This document shows positions 48,001 to 57,208 of a stretch of DNA of 64,000 nt, piece by piece; within the stretch, counting starts at the first letter, position 1; every line of letters begins with the position of its first letter. The stretch spans positions 62,001 to 126,000 of the forward strand of contig NZ_QFWT01000002.1 in the NCBI RefSeq assembly GCF_003144035.1. The letters are read 5' to 3'. The position numbers and the translations under genes are program-made. The DNA comes from Vibrio albus. Its GTDB lineage: Bacteria; Pseudomonadota; Gammaproteobacteria; Enterobacterales; Vibrionaceae. The notes below the pieces were generated by a model. It had not been told where the DNA came from. It ran no database searches and was given only the letters and a program-made list of their open reading frames with translations.

Positions 48001-48183
48001 TTGACGGAAACCAGTACTCAGGCGCAGTTTCTGATCCCGCTCGTTGCCAGTATTGCCTTTGGGCTGATATCCGCGACACTGCTGGCATCCATTGTGGTAC
48101 CGTGCATGTTTATGATTCTGGACGATCTTGGCATTAACCGGTTACCACAACAGGAAAAGCATCTGAAATCTGAAACCTCATAG
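45049..48183 (+). CDS. RND efflux transporter permease
   Basis: A 1044-residue HAE1-type pump with twelve membrane helices and two large periplasmic loops. TM4 carries the proton-relay pair in GLLMDDSLIIAENI. In TM10 the position held by Lys in AcrB-like pumps is in AGIVVNDNILLVHF, with Asn-Asp instead of Lys, as in some other RND branches. A His-Ser repeat, encoded by five AGCCAC units (46486-46515), lies in the cytoplasmic loop between TM6 and TM7. The start overlaps the adaptor stop (ATGA). Substrate unknown. Confidence 0.92.
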   Translation: MISYFIRHKTVANVLMIAILLLGLFAVPKLQKDTFPVTPTKDIEIKVSYPGATPGEVASEVCPLLEDAVDQLSGIKEFTCDARENSAIGNAEIAPGEDIDLLTTDIQQQVNAINDFPDKVEQTSVTKLDRIASVASVAITGNMSPADLYQYAKQVKQRFKSNPLIAQVTIDGFSDQELEVRISDRTLKQYGLSISDLTRLIEQQSISQAAGVLTGEQEAISVRFDTLGDNVRELKNIVVKTSDQGSQLKLGDIARVTQQFTLDEDAILFNGQRAALLQVSKTYFQDSLKVKDAILKQLEKEQQIAPEGVSLHISQDVSINIKERLRILTSNGLQGLLLAFLVMWVFFNIRFSFWVTMGLPVSFLGSVFAMYMLGYTINMMTMVGMIVAIGLLMDDSLIIAENIAAKRQSGLSAIDSAIQGTKQVLPGVIASFATTMMVIGPLMFLSGKMGEVLRYIPIILLITLLVSLFEAFLILPAHLSHSHSHSHSHQNTAPNPLRSRFIRGFEAVRNRVIVPVASKTVKTPYLSIGILLMLVLAVTASIPAGLLKFKAMPALESDTLQARVLLPQGTLLSRTEEVVAKITAALDEINTEYAADYPDSPPLINSQTIMYNTNVDAKESGPHLATVSADLLPAQFRQVSIKKLVQEWKKKTGPVADVIALKFTDKERGIAGNGIDIRIQGADLKTLKTVSRSLQKWLKNFDGVFNLSDDLRYGRSEIHVRLRDEAGVMGVSAAQVAQTLRSAIRGSTDLTVFQNGDVVDISVRLDEFTHQGSIQGLNDLAVTASNGRLVPLSSVADFEQRLAFSRINRVNGLNTVTVQGNINTTVANARDIMQTFYQDFVPNSKQRFPDVSFVSQGQDKESADTGTSLLTFFALGIIGIYLILTFLFQSYSQPFAVLLAIPMAWIGVVLGHLGLGLDLTIPSLVGFATLAGIVVNDNILLVHFIKEHVAQGSSLLKACTDAVHDRFRAIFITSLTTFAGLLPLLTETSTQAQFLIPLVASIAFGLISATLLASIVVPCMFMILDDLGINRLPQQEKHLKSETS
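46486..46515 (+). repeat. Hexanucleotide microsatellite (AGCCAC)5 in the RND permease
   Basis: Five exact AGCCAC units encode an alternating Ser-His run at about residues 480-489. Slippage would add or remove two residues without frameshift. Confidence 0.95.
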
Positions 48184-48208
48184 CCGGCAGGAACCTTTAG
48201 CAGATAAA

Positions 48209-48241
48209 AAAGAGGGTGGCGCAAGTCCATCCTCTTTATTC
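48209..48241. terminator. Terminator after the RND permease
   Basis: AAAGAGGGTGG (48209-48219) pairs with CCATCCTCTTT (48227-48237, one G-U) and is followed by ATT. Preceding As also give it minus-strand character, suiting the convergent small lipoprotein gene. Confidence 0.78.
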
Positions 48242-48305
48242 TTGGGTGTGTGCTCAACGTAACCTTGTAATCAAAGTTTACTGGTTATCAATGTCACTCA
48301 GCTAC

Positions 48306-48428
48306 CTACACCATGTCTTCAACTGACGGCATTTCGTGATTATTAGCCGAAGCGCCCGGCCCCGGTCCGGTACCGTTACAGCATCCGGCTAAAACCAGCG
48401 TACACACTAAAAGTAACACATATTTCAT
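48306..48428 (-). CDS. Small lipoprotein, 40 residues
   Basis: On the minus strand an ATG at 48428 follows a strong GAGGAGG ribosome-binding site by 5 bases and opens a 40-codon frame ending in TAG. The product starts MKYVLLLVCTLVLAGCC: a lysine, a hydrophobic core and a lipobox LAGC with the modified cysteine at residue 16. The mature tail is Gly/Pro-rich then acidic (NGTGPGPG...EMPSVEDMV). It resembles small entericidin-like or other tiny bacterial lipoproteins in layout only; function is unknown. It sits between the RND permease (convergent) and the PAS chemoreceptor (same strand, 84 bases away). Confidence 0.78.
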   Translation of the reverse strand: MKYVLLLVCTLVLAGCCNGTGPGPGASANNHEMPSVEDMV

Positions 48429-48512
48429 TCCGGCCTCCTCAAGGTTTGTGACCTCCTACAGACTATCCTGTTGCGCTACTCCCTGTAACTGTAACCAAAT
48501 GAAAATAAAAGG

Positions 48513-50117
48513 TTATTTTTCAATTCCTAGGTCAAAATCACTTAACAGGTCCTGCAGATGAATCGCATTATCATTGATAGTGACCGCTCTTTTCTGCAAA
48601 CGGTTTGCATCCTGCTCCGTCAGGTTAGCCTGTTCACTGATGCTCTCTATATTACGGCTCATATCCACAGCGACCTGACTCTGTTCTTCAGCAGCAGTGG
48701 CTATCTGAATGCTCATGTCATTAATCATCGTCATATCACCCGCTATCTCGGCAAAAATCTCTTTTGATGAAGCGACTTTCTTCAGCGTCTGCTGCGCCTC
48801 ATCATTGTTGGTTTCAATGGTCGAAGCTGATTGCTGAATACCTGATGATAATGCATCCAGCATGGTACGGATCTCCTGAGTTGCTCCCTGCGTGCGCTGA
48901 GCCAGGTTTCTCACCTCATCGGCTACAACAGCAAAGCCCCGGCCCTGTTCTCCGGCGCGGGCCGCTTCAATCGCCGCGTTCAAAGCCAGCAGATTCGTCT
49001 GATCCGCAATGTCACTAATCACATCCGTTATTTGACTGATCTGCTCACTTTCAGTCGATAGGGTATTCATTTGCAGTGTTGTTTTTTTCAGCTCCTGAGA
49101 AAAGGCTTCCATCGCGTACAAAGCGTTTGTTACGACATTGTCGCCTTCCAAAACAGTATTATGTGCGTCGGTGGTTTTATCTGAAGAATTCTGAGCGTTT
49201 CCGGACACTTCTTTCACCGTTGCACTCATTTCATTCATTGCTGTCGCAACTTGCTCTGTGTGACTTGACTGAACCTGCATATTGGTCAGCATAGACTGGC
49301 TGGTAGAAGACAGCTCTTCCGCAGAATCTATCAGGTCCTGGCTGGATTTGATCACTTGTCCCAGAATGGTTTTATTGCGGGCCTGAACCAACTTGACACC
49401 AGCCAGACAACGGCCGATTTCATCCATCCGGTTCAGTTCAATGGGCTGGTTGTAATTGCCACTGGACAGATCCCGTAACCTCTCCCGGATGTACACCAGA
49501 GGCTTCAGAATACCCGTCGTCGTTCGCCACCAGAGAAAGACTGTCATCAACGCTGGGATGATCAGCAATGAACTTAGAATCGGAGAAGACGGCAGGCTTA
49601 ATGCCATTACCGCCGCGAGCGTGATCAGATTGATCAGCGATGCTATCGTCATCACCTGCTTATGAGTGATACGCCTGACTAAAGGCAGTTTGGGTAATCG
49701 CATAGAAGGGTTTGCACGCATTTTGGCGTACAGGGCTTCAGCTTCCGCAACCCGGCTCCGGGAAGGTTCTGAACGCACCGACTGATAACCGATCACAGTA
49801 CCAGATCGTATTATCGGGGTGACAAAGGCATCCACCCAATAATAGTCACCATTCTTACAGCGGTTTTTGACCATGCCCCGCCAGGGCTCACCGGTACGCA
49901 CGGTTTTCCATAAGTCAGCAAAGGCTGCCGGCGGCATATCCGGATGCCTGACGATATGGTGATCCTGACCGATCAATTCCTTTTTAGTGAACCCGCTGAT
50001 CGACAGAAATGCATCATTAATGTACTTAATTTTCCCATCTAAATCGGTCACTGAGACCAAATCTTCTGAACTGAGAAAACGCTGTTCCTTCTGTGTGACT
50101 GGCTGATTATTTTTCAT
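48513..50117 (-). CDS. PAS-domain methyl-accepting chemotaxis protein (Aer-like)
   Basis: A 534-residue chemoreceptor without a periplasmic domain: an N-terminal PAS domain (about residues 15-125, [22 protein letters not shown] and [14 protein letters not shown]), two close hydrophobic segments (about 170-210), a HAMP-like region, and a cytoplasmic signalling hairpin with [19 protein letters not shown]. The layout is that of the aerotaxis receptor Aer, in which PAS binds FAD and senses redox state; an FAD-type site here is inference. GGAGAGGGGG lies upstream of ATG 50117, favouring it over an earlier frame start at 50159. Confidence 0.92.
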   Translation of the reverse strand: MKNNQPVTQKEQRFLSSEDLVSVTDLDGKIKYINDAFLSISGFTKKELIGQDHHIVRHPDMPPAAFADLWKTVRTGEPWRGMVKNRCKNGDYYWVDAFVTPIIRSGTVIGYQSVRSEPSRSRVAEAEALYAKMRANPSMRLPKLPLVRRITHKQVMTIASLINLITLAAVMALSLPSSPILSSLLIIPALMTVFLWWRTTTGILKPLVYIRERLRDLSSGNYNQPIELNRMDEIGRCLAGVKLVQARNKTILGQVIKSSQDLIDSAEELSSTSQSMLTNMQVQSSHTEQVATAMNEMSATVKEVSGNAQNSSDKTTDAHNTVLEGDNVVTNALYAMEAFSQELKKTTLQMNTLSTESEQISQITDVISDIADQTNLLALNAAIEAARAGEQGRGFAVVADEVRNLAQRTQGATQEIRTMLDALSSGIQQSASTIETNNDEAQQTLKKVASSKEIFAEIAGDMTMINDMSIQIATAAEEQSQVAVDMSRNIESISEQANLTEQDANRLQKRAVTINDNAIHLQDLLSDFDLGIEK

Positions 50118-50227
50118 TATATACTTACCCCCTCTCCAGGTAGAGCGGTAAATATACAATCAATCCGCTGGAACAAACATCTCATTTTTTGCAAAACCAT
50201 GAGGTCGCAATATGTGATCAGTTTATC

Positions 50228-51250
50228 TCAGGAGGTTATCTCATAGGGATAATGGAACACATAGTCTGTAACTAATTCACGCATAAGCGCTTTTTTCTCA
50301 TCGGGAATAAAGCTGGCTTCAATCGCGTTATAGGTAAATTGCGCCGCTTCTTCATCCGTGATGGGGTGGGCCTCAGCAACCGCGAGGAAGTTATCATTCA
50401 TATAACCGCCAAAATAGGCCGGATCATCGGAATTGATGGTGACGCACAACCCTTTCCGGAGTAGATCCACGATATTGTGCTGTGACATGTCTTCAAACAC
50501 CTTAAGTTTGATATTAGACAGAGGGCAGACCGTCAGCGGCATACGGGTTTTCACCAGCTCCTGCACCAATTTCCGGTCTTCCGTACAGCGCACACCATGA
50601 TCTATCCGGCTGACTCCCAGCATCTCTTCGGCATCAATAATGTTCTGGGCCGGGCCTTCTTCACCCGCGTGAGCGACCGTCTTAAATCCTTCCGCCAGGG
50701 CTTTTTTAAATACACCCGCAAATTTTTCCGGCGGATTACCCTGCTCGGAAGAGTCCAGCCCGACACCGATTATCTTGTCTTTGTATGGCAGCGCCTGTTC
50801 CAGAGTTTTAAAGGCATCATCTTCGTCCAGGTGACGCAGGAAGCACATAATGATCTGACTGGATATACCCAGTTCAGATTCGCCTTGTTTCAGAGCGCCA
50901 TAGATACCATTAATCACCGTTTCAAAAGCGATGCCTCGTTGAGTATGCGTCTGAGGATCAAAAAAGATTTCGGTATGGATGACATTATCCGCTTTGCAGC
51001 GCTGTAGGTAGGCCCAGGTCAGATCGTAAAAATCCTGCTCAGTGACCAGAACATTCGCTCCCTGATAATAGATATCCAGAAAGGACTGTAAGTTTTCAAA
51101 CTGATACGCTTCGCGTACCTGTTCTGGCGAATCAAAAGGGATCTCGATTTGATTGCGTTTTGCCAGCTCAAACATCAATTCTGGCTCTAAAGAGCCTTCA
51201 ATATGCAGATGGAGTTCTACTTTTGGCAGAGTTTGAATAAATGCTTTCAT
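50228..51250 (-). CDS. Adenine deaminase (adenosine-deaminase-like)
   Basis: A 340-residue zinc metallohydrolase of the adenosine/AMP deaminase family. The N-terminal zinc pair is His14/His16 in [15 protein letters not shown]; other ligands and active residues lie in VAHAGEEG (His and Glu), SRIDHGVR and [11 protein letters not shown]. The pattern [19 protein letters not shown] and DPQTHTQRG matches the adenine-specific type described in Pseudomonas and fungi (Aah1-like) more than true adenosine deaminase. It makes hypoxanthine from adenine in purine salvage. AAAGGA precedes the ATG. Specificity is inferred from resemblance. Confidence 0.85.
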   Translation of the reverse strand: MKAFIQTLPKVELHLHIEGSLEPELMFELAKRNQIEIPFDSPEQVREAYQFENLQSFLDIYYQGANVLVTEQDFYDLTWAYLQRCKADNVIHTEIFFDPQTHTQRGIAFETVINGIYGALKQGESELGISSQIIMCFLRHLDEDDAFKTLEQALPYKDKIIGVGLDSSEQGNPPEKFAGVFKKALAEGFKTVAHAGEEGPAQNIIDAEEMLGVSRIDHGVRCTEDRKLVQELVKTRMPLTVCPLSNIKLKVFEDMSQHNIVDLLRKGLCVTINSDDPAYFGGYMNDNFLAVAEAHPITDEEAAQFTYNAIEASFIPDEKKALMRELVTDYVFHYPYEITS

Positions 51251-51506
51251 AAATCACATGTCCTTTTGAACCACTTTTCTTCAGTATAGAGAACAACTCT
51301 CTGTAAAAACAAGAAAATTACTCCGGATACCACAGGCTAGCGAGGTAACAGCGTAATAAACAGCCATACCGTTATAGCGCTTAAGCATAAAGGTTAACGG
51401 CCTGTTTCATTTGCGCACTCTTTTATTCTGAAATTGATACATATCAGTTAATCCAGAGACGAATTTAGGCACACTGCCCGCTAATCAACTTATCATGGAT
51501 ATGTTT

Positions 51507-51674
51507 ATGAAAAAGTGTTGTGGTAACTGCCGCCAATTTGAACGACAGCCAGGAAAGGCAACAGACCTCTGCGGAGCCTGGGGTCACCCAACGAAAGCCG
51601 ACCGGGAAGCCTGCGATTTCTGGATGATGATGGTGAAACAAGGTAAAACGGTAAAAGCCAGAGAGGATAACTAA
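51507..51674 (+). CDS. Small cysteine-rich protein, 55 residues
   Basis: MKKCCGNCRQFERQP...LCGAWGHPTKADREACDFWMM is encoded after a GGAT ribosome-binding sequence 7 bases upstream. An earlier in-frame ATG at 51495 would add four residues but has no ribosome-binding site. Five Cys residues, CC-x2-C near the N-terminus and two more 15 and 29 residues on, suggest a zinc- or Fe-S-binding knuckle. No signal peptide. Function unknown. The gene lies alone, 80 bases before the orphan binding-protein gene and in the same orientation. Confidence 0.7.
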   Translation: MKKCCGNCRQFERQPGKATDLCGAWGHPTKADREACDFWMMMVKQGKTVKAREDN

Positions 51675-51754
51675 ACCTGTATCTGTGGTAACCTACGACG
51701 ATCATGGCTATATATAAAGTAGCTGTTTCGTTTGCCTGTAGATGATTGCCTGAC

Positions 51755-52702
51755 ATGTATCCTTATTCTTACCGACGTTACTTCTATCTCATACTGTTCG
51801 CTCTGCTTTCCGGGCTTACTTTTATCTCTCATGCAGACAGCACAGATGTTCCGTTATCTGGATCCGATAAGGTCATCAGCCACCCTATAACGGAGGTTAT
51901 TTATCCTCCGGCACAGTCCGCTTTCGATACAAGAGATAACGACTTTATTGAGATACTCCGTCTGGCTCTGGAGAAAACAGAAGTCACTGACGGTCCGTTC
52001 ACACTTCGTCCTACCGATCTTAGGATGAATCCGGACCGTTTCCGCTACGAGATAGTACAAGGGAGAGGCCCCAATGTTATCTGGGCCTCCACAACCAAAA
52101 AACGAGAAGACGCCTTACGTTCCATTCCTATCCCATTAAGAAAAGGCATTCTGGGATACCGGCTTCTGCTGATTGATAAGGCGAACCAGAACGTATTTTC
52201 TTCCATCTCCAGTAAAGAAGAGTTACAACAGTTCACCGCCGGGCAAGGCGCAACCTGGGTAGACGCGGACATATTGCGTCAGAATAATTTTAAAGTCATC
52301 AAAGGCTCAACCTACGAGGGCATGTTTAAGATGCTGATGTCGGGGCGGTTTGACTTTTTTCCCCGAGGTATTAATGAAATCTATGATGAACTGGAAAAAA
52401 GGTCTTACCAATACCCGGATATGGTGATACAAAATTCTATTCTTTTATACTACCCGCTACCGAAGTTTTTCTTTGTAAACAAAGACAATAAGGCTCTGGC
52501 AGACCGAATAGAAAGAGGCCTGAATATAATGATAAAAGACGGAACATTTGATCGTGTCTTTTTCAAATATAACCATAAGGATATCGAGTTACTCCACTCC
52601 CACCCATGGAAAGTGTTTCAGCTAGAGAACCCTTTTCTCCCAGACAATATCCCATTTGATCGCGAGGATCTCTGGTATAACCTGCTTGAACCGAACGACT
52701 GA
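51755..52702 (+). CDS. Orphan periplasmic solute-binding-like protein
   Basis: A 315-residue secreted protein: signal peptide MYPYSYRRYFYLILFALLSGLTF (cleavage near SHA-D) and a type-2 periplasmic-binding fold with the segment pattern of family-3 solute-binding proteins (RKGILGYRLLLIDKANQ; GSTYEGMFKMLMSGRFDFFPRG; LADRIERGLNIMIKDGTFDRVFFKYN). No permease or ATPase gene is nearby, so it may be a sensor-like or scavenging protein rather than an ABC component. I prefer the ATG at 51755 to the upstream TTG at 51746; neither has a good ribosome-binding site. Confidence 0.75.
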   Translation: MYPYSYRRYFYLILFALLSGLTFISHADSTDVPLSGSDKVISHPITEVIYPPAQSAFDTRDNDFIEILRLALEKTEVTDGPFTLRPTDLRMNPDRFRYEIVQGRGPNVIWASTTKKREDALRSIPIPLRKGILGYRLLLIDKANQNVFSSISSKEELQQFTAGQGATWVDADILRQNNFKVIKGSTYEGMFKMLMSGRFDFFPRGINEIYDELEKRSYQYPDMVIQNSILLYYPLPKFFFVNKDNKALADRIERGLNIMIKDGTFDRVFFKYNHKDIELLHSHPWKVFQLENPFLPDNIPFDREDLWYNLLEPND

Positions 52703-52938
52703 TTTCCCCATGAAATACCATTATCTGATCTAAAGCTCGCTTTTCAGAAATTTTATTTGCTCTTCCGCACATAACCCACACAGACACCTTAAGTCTTTGC
52801 TTATAAATGGCAATACTCTTTCCATATAAAATTAATCGCATTACCGGGAATGACAGCAAATACCCAATAAAAATAACCCGGTTCAGACAAAGCAACGAAT
52901 GCGGAAAAGAATTCTAATTACTTTCTGGAGGTTGGCTT

Positions 52939-54600
52939 ATGAGTACTATCGCACTCTCTATTAGCCTTTTATCGCTGGTAGCAGTGCTGGGATTATGGAT
53001 AGGAAACTGGCGGATACGCGGTGTCGGTTTAGGTATCGGAGGAGTGTTGTTCGGCGGCCTTATCGTCGGACATTATGCACAAATCCTGCAGCTTGAGCTG
53101 GATATGCATACCTTACATTTTATTCAGGAATTCGGCCTTATTCTTTTCGTGTATACGATAGGGATTCAGGTCGGTCCCGGCTTTTTCTCTTCACTGCGTA
53201 GCTCAGGCCTGAAACTGAATGCCTTCGCAGCTCTCATTGTGTTGCTAGGCGGTGTCGTCACCGTGGCCATTTATCACCTGTTTGACGTTCCGCTACCGGT
53301 TATTCTGGGCATATTCTCCGGAGCCGTTACCAACACTCCATCCTTGGGAGCCGGGCAGCAAATTTTAGGAGAGCTTGGGCTCGGAGGAGACATGCTTGGG
53401 CTCACCGGTATGGGCTATGCCGTCGCCTACCCTTTTGGTATCTGCGGCATTCTGCTCACTATGTGGTTACTCAGGCTGTTCTTTAAAGTCAATGTCGACA
53501 AAGAGGCGGATCAATTTGAAATCAGCAGCGGCCAGAAAAAAGAAGGGCTGCTGACCAAAAATGTCGTGCTGAAAAACCCGAACCTGATAGGTCTTACGCT
53601 CTCAGATATTCCTGACCTGACCGAAGGTAATATTATTTGCTCTCGCCTCAAGCGTGGTGATGAGCTCATTGTTCCCAAAGCCGATACCAGAGTCGACTTA
53701 AATGACTACCTGCATTTAGTTGGTGATCAGAAGGCCCTGAAAAAAGCGCAGCTGGTTATCGGGGAAGAAGTCAATGCCAGCTTATCCACCAAGGGAACGG
53801 ACATGAAGTCGCAGCGCCTGGTGGTGACAAACGAAGCCGTGCTTGGTAAAAAACTCGGCGATCTGGGACTAAAAGAAAAATACGATGTGGTGGTTTCCCG
53901 CCTTAACCGCTCAGGTGTTGAGCTGGTTCCCAGTAGCGAAACCAGCCTGCAGTTCGGTGATATTCTGAACCTGGTCGGACGGATTGAGGCCATAGAAGCC
54001 GTCAGCGGCTCAGTTGGCAATGCAAAACAAAAGCTGAATCAGGTTCAGATGCTGCCAGTCTTCCTCGGCATCGGACTCGGCGTTCTGCTTGGTTCCGTCC
54101 CGTTCTACCTGCCCGGACTGCCTGCTGCGATCAAGCTGGGATTAGCTGGTGGCCCTCTGATTGTCGCGCTGATTTTATCCAGAATTGGCAGTATTGGTCG
54201 TTTGTACTGGTTTATGCCTCCCAGCGCCAACCTAGCGTTAAGGGAGATAGGGATAGTGCTGTTCCTGGCGGTAGTAGGCCTGAAATCAGGTGGTGGTTTC
54301 GTCGACACTCTGGTTAATGGCGATGGGCTTAGCTGGATGGGATACGGTGTCTTTATTACATTAATTCCACTGCTTACCGTGGGTATCATTGCCCGGGTTG
54401 TTGGTGGCCTGAATTACCTCACTCTGTGCGGAATGCTCGCCGGCTCGATGACTGATCCACCAGCTCTGGCATTTGCCAATGGATTACACAGCACATGCGG
54501 GGCCTCTGCGCTATCCTATGCGACCGTCTATCCACTGGTTATGTGTCTGCGAATTCTGCTTCCTCAGTTACTGGCTATTTTACTTTGGGCTGGAGGATAA
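52939..54600 (+). CDS. yidE: YidE-type aspartate:alanine-exchanger family transporter
   Basis: A 553-residue inner-membrane protein, the same length as E. coli YidE and strongly alike from the N-terminus ([50 protein letters not shown]). Two membrane halves flank a cytoplasmic region with two TrkA-C/RCK-C domains (about residues 190-360: [39 protein letters not shown]). The family's physiological substrate is unproven in E. coli. GGAGG lies upstream of the ATG. A hairpin follows at 54613-54638. Confidence 0.94.
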   Translation: MSTIALSISLLSLVAVLGLWIGNWRIRGVGLGIGGVLFGGLIVGHYAQILQLELDMHTLHFIQEFGLILFVYTIGIQVGPGFFSSLRSSGLKLNAFAALIVLLGGVVTVAIYHLFDVPLPVILGIFSGAVTNTPSLGAGQQILGELGLGGDMLGLTGMGYAVAYPFGICGILLTMWLLRLFFKVNVDKEADQFEISSGQKKEGLLTKNVVLKNPNLIGLTLSDIPDLTEGNIICSRLKRGDELIVPKADTRVDLNDYLHLVGDQKALKKAQLVIGEEVNASLSTKGTDMKSQRLVVTNEAVLGKKLGDLGLKEKYDVVVSRLNRSGVELVPSSETSLQFGDILNLVGRIEAIEAVSGSVGNAKQKLNQVQMLPVFLGIGLGVLLGSVPFYLPGLPAAIKLGLAGGPLIVALILSRIGSIGRLYWFMPPSANLALREIGIVLFLAVVGLKSGGGFVDTLVNGDGLSWMGYGVFITLIPLLTVGIIARVVGGLNYLTLCGMLAGSMTDPPALAFANGLHSTCGASALSYATVYPLVMCLRILLPQLLAILLWAGG

Positions 54601-54612
54601 CGGATATCTATG

Positions 54613-54638
54613 CCGGGACCGACATGGATCGGTTCCGG
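54613..54638 (+). terminator. Terminator-like hairpin after yidE
   Basis: CCGGGACCGA (54613-54622) pairs with TCGGTTCCGG (54629-54638, one G-U) and is followed by TACTTTT. Confidence 0.65.
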
Positions 54639-54938
54639 TACTTTTAAGACAGAAAAATAACAATCCCGAAGAAAATAAAATTTTTTTCACTTTTCTTATT
54701 CACGAGACATAATATATCTGACCATCATTGCTGACAGATATAGAAACCCTCTCAAAAAATTGTCCTTAATAATATCCGATATAATAATAGGTTACTGTTT
54801 TTGTTGTTATTCAACGACACCAGAAATAAGAATAAAACACCAGAAATACTCACATTAATAGTATTATAATCTTATTTGACGGGTTCAGGATCCACTTCTA
54901 TGGTTAATCATTATTCAACCACCACAGAGGTATGCCAC
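54639..54938. other. A/T-rich gap with repeats before the small hypothetical gene
   Basis: No gene seen. ACACCAGAAATA occurs at 54817-54828 and 54837-54848, a 12-bp direct repeat with a 20-base period, and ATATCTG/CAGATAT forms an inverted pair at about 54714-54741. These sit upstream of the small gene at 54939 and may be regulatory. Confidence 0.4.
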
Positions 54939-55163
54939 ATGAGAAGAAACAGTAAGACTTATCGTTTGCAGTTAATTAAGGAAAGTGTAAAAACATGCGA
55001 ACGCCGAACATGTAGCGACCCGATGGTACGGTTTATTCAACAATTAATGGAAAAGAAAACCAATAAAAATAAAGACAACGATAAAGACATGAATCTCAAA
55101 CACCGCTTTGCCGGTCACCATTATGATCCACATGCCGGGGGCTGGGTAAGTGATAAATGGTAA
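54939..55163 (+). CDS. Small basic hypothetical protein, 74 residues
   Basis: An ATG 8 bases after AGAGG opens a 74-codon frame. The product is basic and Lys/Asn/Asp-rich (MRRNSKTYRLQLIKE...KKTNKNKDNDKD), has two Cys residues at about positions 17 and 22, and ends with HRFAGHHYDPHAGGWVSDKW. No signal peptide or membrane segment. I do not recognise a family. The frame continues upstream to 54876 but the ribosome-binding site favours 54939. It stands alone between yidE and a chemoreceptor. Confidence 0.55.
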   Translation: MRRNSKTYRLQLIKESVKTCERRTCSDPMVRFIQQLMEKKTNKNKDNDKDMNLKHRFAGHHYDPHAGGWVSDKW

Positions 55164-55495
55164 TCTCCTACCTGTGAGGCGGGTACCGTATGTATTGTCC
55201 TGCCTCTACTGATATACCTAAACCACCTGACAATGTCTGTTTTTACCACATATGGAAAACCATGGGATGGACATAAACGGTATTATACACCGTTAAAAAA
55301 CATATAATTTATAAGGAATTACGACATAATTCCCATATACAAAATAAACCGCCAATCCCGCCTTCGTTTGCTATACACGCCATGTCACAATAATTTCTTA
55401 CATATTAGTCCGGTCATTGCGGTTAAACCCTACTTAATAAAAGCCCTTTCTCTGCCGTCTGATGACTGTATAACGTTGTTAAAAAGGATAGCAGC
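55164..55495. other. Gap upstream of the chemoreceptor gene
   Basis: No gene seen. Two small hairpins are present: AACGGT/ACCGTT at about 55279-55297 and GGAATTA/TAATTCC at about 55315-55333. A sigma-28-type promoter was looked for upstream of the chemoreceptor but no version with correct spacing was found. Confidence 0.4.
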
Positions 55496-57142
55496 ATGCT
55501 TATCAATAGCCTTACCCTGAAAAACCGTCTAGTTATTACTGTTGCCATTCCATGTATTGCTTTGATTTTTGTGGGGCTTTCCAGTCTTAATGCCATGTCT
55601 CGTATCGCCTTACAAACTGAAGAGCTGTACCTGAATACAGCCGCTCCGATGCGGGCGATGGCCGAAGCAGCCTCTCGCATTCCACGTATGCGGGTAGGTA
55701 TTGATATGATGCTCTTACAGGAAACGGCTCTGCGTGATGAAAAAGGCATTAAAACCCGCGTAATGGAAACACGAACCGAAGACATCCCAGAGATGCGGGA
55801 AGCCATGACCTTTGCCGTTGACTCACAAGTAAACCCGGAACTGAAAACCAGAGTACAGAAACTGTTTGATAAGTTTGAATCCGTTGTCAGTAACGAGCTG
55901 ACGCCAATGCTGGAGGCTCTCAACAGCCACGATCTTGCCACCGCTCAACAGATCTATCGTGATAAATACGCTAAAAGCTATGGTGTCATGCGTAAAGAAG
56001 CCAACGCTATACTCGAAATATTACTGGAACAAGCTGAACGACAAAATCAAACCAGCGCGGATAGCTATACGGATGGCAGAAACACACAGATGGTGATAAT
56101 CGGCATTGGGCTGATCATTTCCTTCGTGATCTCTTCTCTTATTGTGTTCAACCTGCGTCGCCGGGTAAGTTTTTTGCGCGATACCATAACCCGTGCAGCC
56201 GGAGAGCTATCTCTCAGTACCCGTATCAACCTTGGAGGGAAGGATGAGCTAACGGAAATCGGAGATAGCTTTAATCTCTTTATGGAGAAAATTCATCGCG
56301 CCATTAATCAAGTTGCAGAAAACTCGCGAGAACTTGCCCTCATGGCTCATAATGTGTCAGACCGGGCTCACCACACCCAAAGCAACTGTACGACACAGCG
56401 TGACCGAACGGTTCAGGTTGCCACCGCAATCCATGAACTTGGCGCAACGGTAACTCAGATAGCATCCAATGCTTCACAAGCAGCAGAAGTCGCCAATGAA
56501 GCAACGCACCGTTCCAGTGACGGTAAACAAGTGGTTGGACAAGCACGTGACCAGATAGATGAACTGTCTGTTGAGCTTGAAGAAGCAACGGACGTCATCG
56601 TATCTCTGGCAAAACAGGTGGATGATATTAGCGCGACTCTGGATACGATTCGCAATATTTCTGATCAAACGAACTTATTAGCATTAAATGCAGCTATTGA
56701 GGCGGCCCGTGCTGGTGAACAGGGGCGTGGTTTTGCCGTTGTTGCAGATGAAGTACGGACACTGGCCAGCCGCTCTGCTGATTCGACAGAAGAAATTCAG
56801 CAGATTATCGATAAGCTCCAGACCGAATCCAAACGAGCGGTAGATGCGATGGAAAAAGGCCGGACTCAGAGTAACCTGGTCGTAGAGTATGCCGAAAACG
56901 CCAGTCACTCACTGGAACAGATTAACAGCCATATCGGTCAAATTAGTGATCAGAATATTCAGGTTGCAACCGCGACTGAAGAGCAATCCAGTGTGGTAGA
57001 AGATATCAACCGCAATGTAGAAGAAATAAACCAGATCACTACCGAGACCACAGACATTGCCGAGCAACTAAACCAGTCCAGTGCCAGCCTCAGACACTTG
57101 TCATCGGAACTGGATAAACTGGTGGGCAACTTTAAGTTATAA
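55496..57142 (+). CDS. Methyl-accepting chemotaxis protein
   Basis: A 548-residue transmembrane chemoreceptor: TM1 at about residues 11-31, a periplasmic four-helix-type sensor domain (about 32-200), TM2 at about 201-221 ([20 protein letters not shown]), a HAMP domain (about 222-275) and a cytoplasmic signalling hairpin with [19 protein letters not shown]. Ligand unknown. No pentapeptide methylation-enzyme tether is present at the C-terminus. An AAAAAGGAT ribosome-binding site precedes the ATG. Ends at a strong terminator shared with the convergent fecB-like gene. Confidence 0.95.
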   Translation: MLINSLTLKNRLVITVAIPCIALIFVGLSSLNAMSRIALQTEELYLNTAAPMRAMAEAASRIPRMRVGIDMMLLQETALRDEKGIKTRVMETRTEDIPEMREAMTFAVDSQVNPELKTRVQKLFDKFESVVSNELTPMLEALNSHDLATAQQIYRDKYAKSYGVMRKEANAILEILLEQAERQNQTSADSYTDGRNTQMVIIGIGLIISFVISSLIVFNLRRRVSFLRDTITRAAGELSLSTRINLGGKDELTEIGDSFNLFMEKIHRAINQVAENSRELALMAHNVSDRAHHTQSNCTTQRDRTVQVATAIHELGATVTQIASNASQAAEVANEATHRSSDGKQVVGQARDQIDELSVELEEATDVIVSLAKQVDDISATLDTIRNISDQTNLLALNAAIEAARAGEQGRGFAVVADEVRTLASRSADSTEEIQQIIDKLQTESKRAVDAMEKGRTQSNLVVEYAENASHSLEQINSHIGQISDQNIQVATATEEQSSVVEDINRNVEEINQITTETTDIAEQLNQSSASLRHLSSELDKLVGNFKL

Positions 57143-57175
57143 GCCGGTTTTCATCTCCTGATAGCATCGCAATCA

Positions 57176-57206
57176 GAGAAACAGCCCTATTGCCGGGCTG
57201 TTTTTC
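57176..57206. terminator. Bidirectional terminator between chemoreceptor and fecB-like gene
   Basis: AACAGCCC (57180-57187) and GGGCTGTT (57195-57202) with TTTTTCT after the right arm and AGAAA before the left, so it works for both convergent genes. Confidence 0.9.
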
Positions 57207-57208
57207 TA

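Noticed and set aside
55400-55495. Sigma-28 flagellar-type promoter upstream of the chemoreceptor
   Set aside because: TAAA and GCCG elements are present but the spacing is 12 rather than 15 bases.
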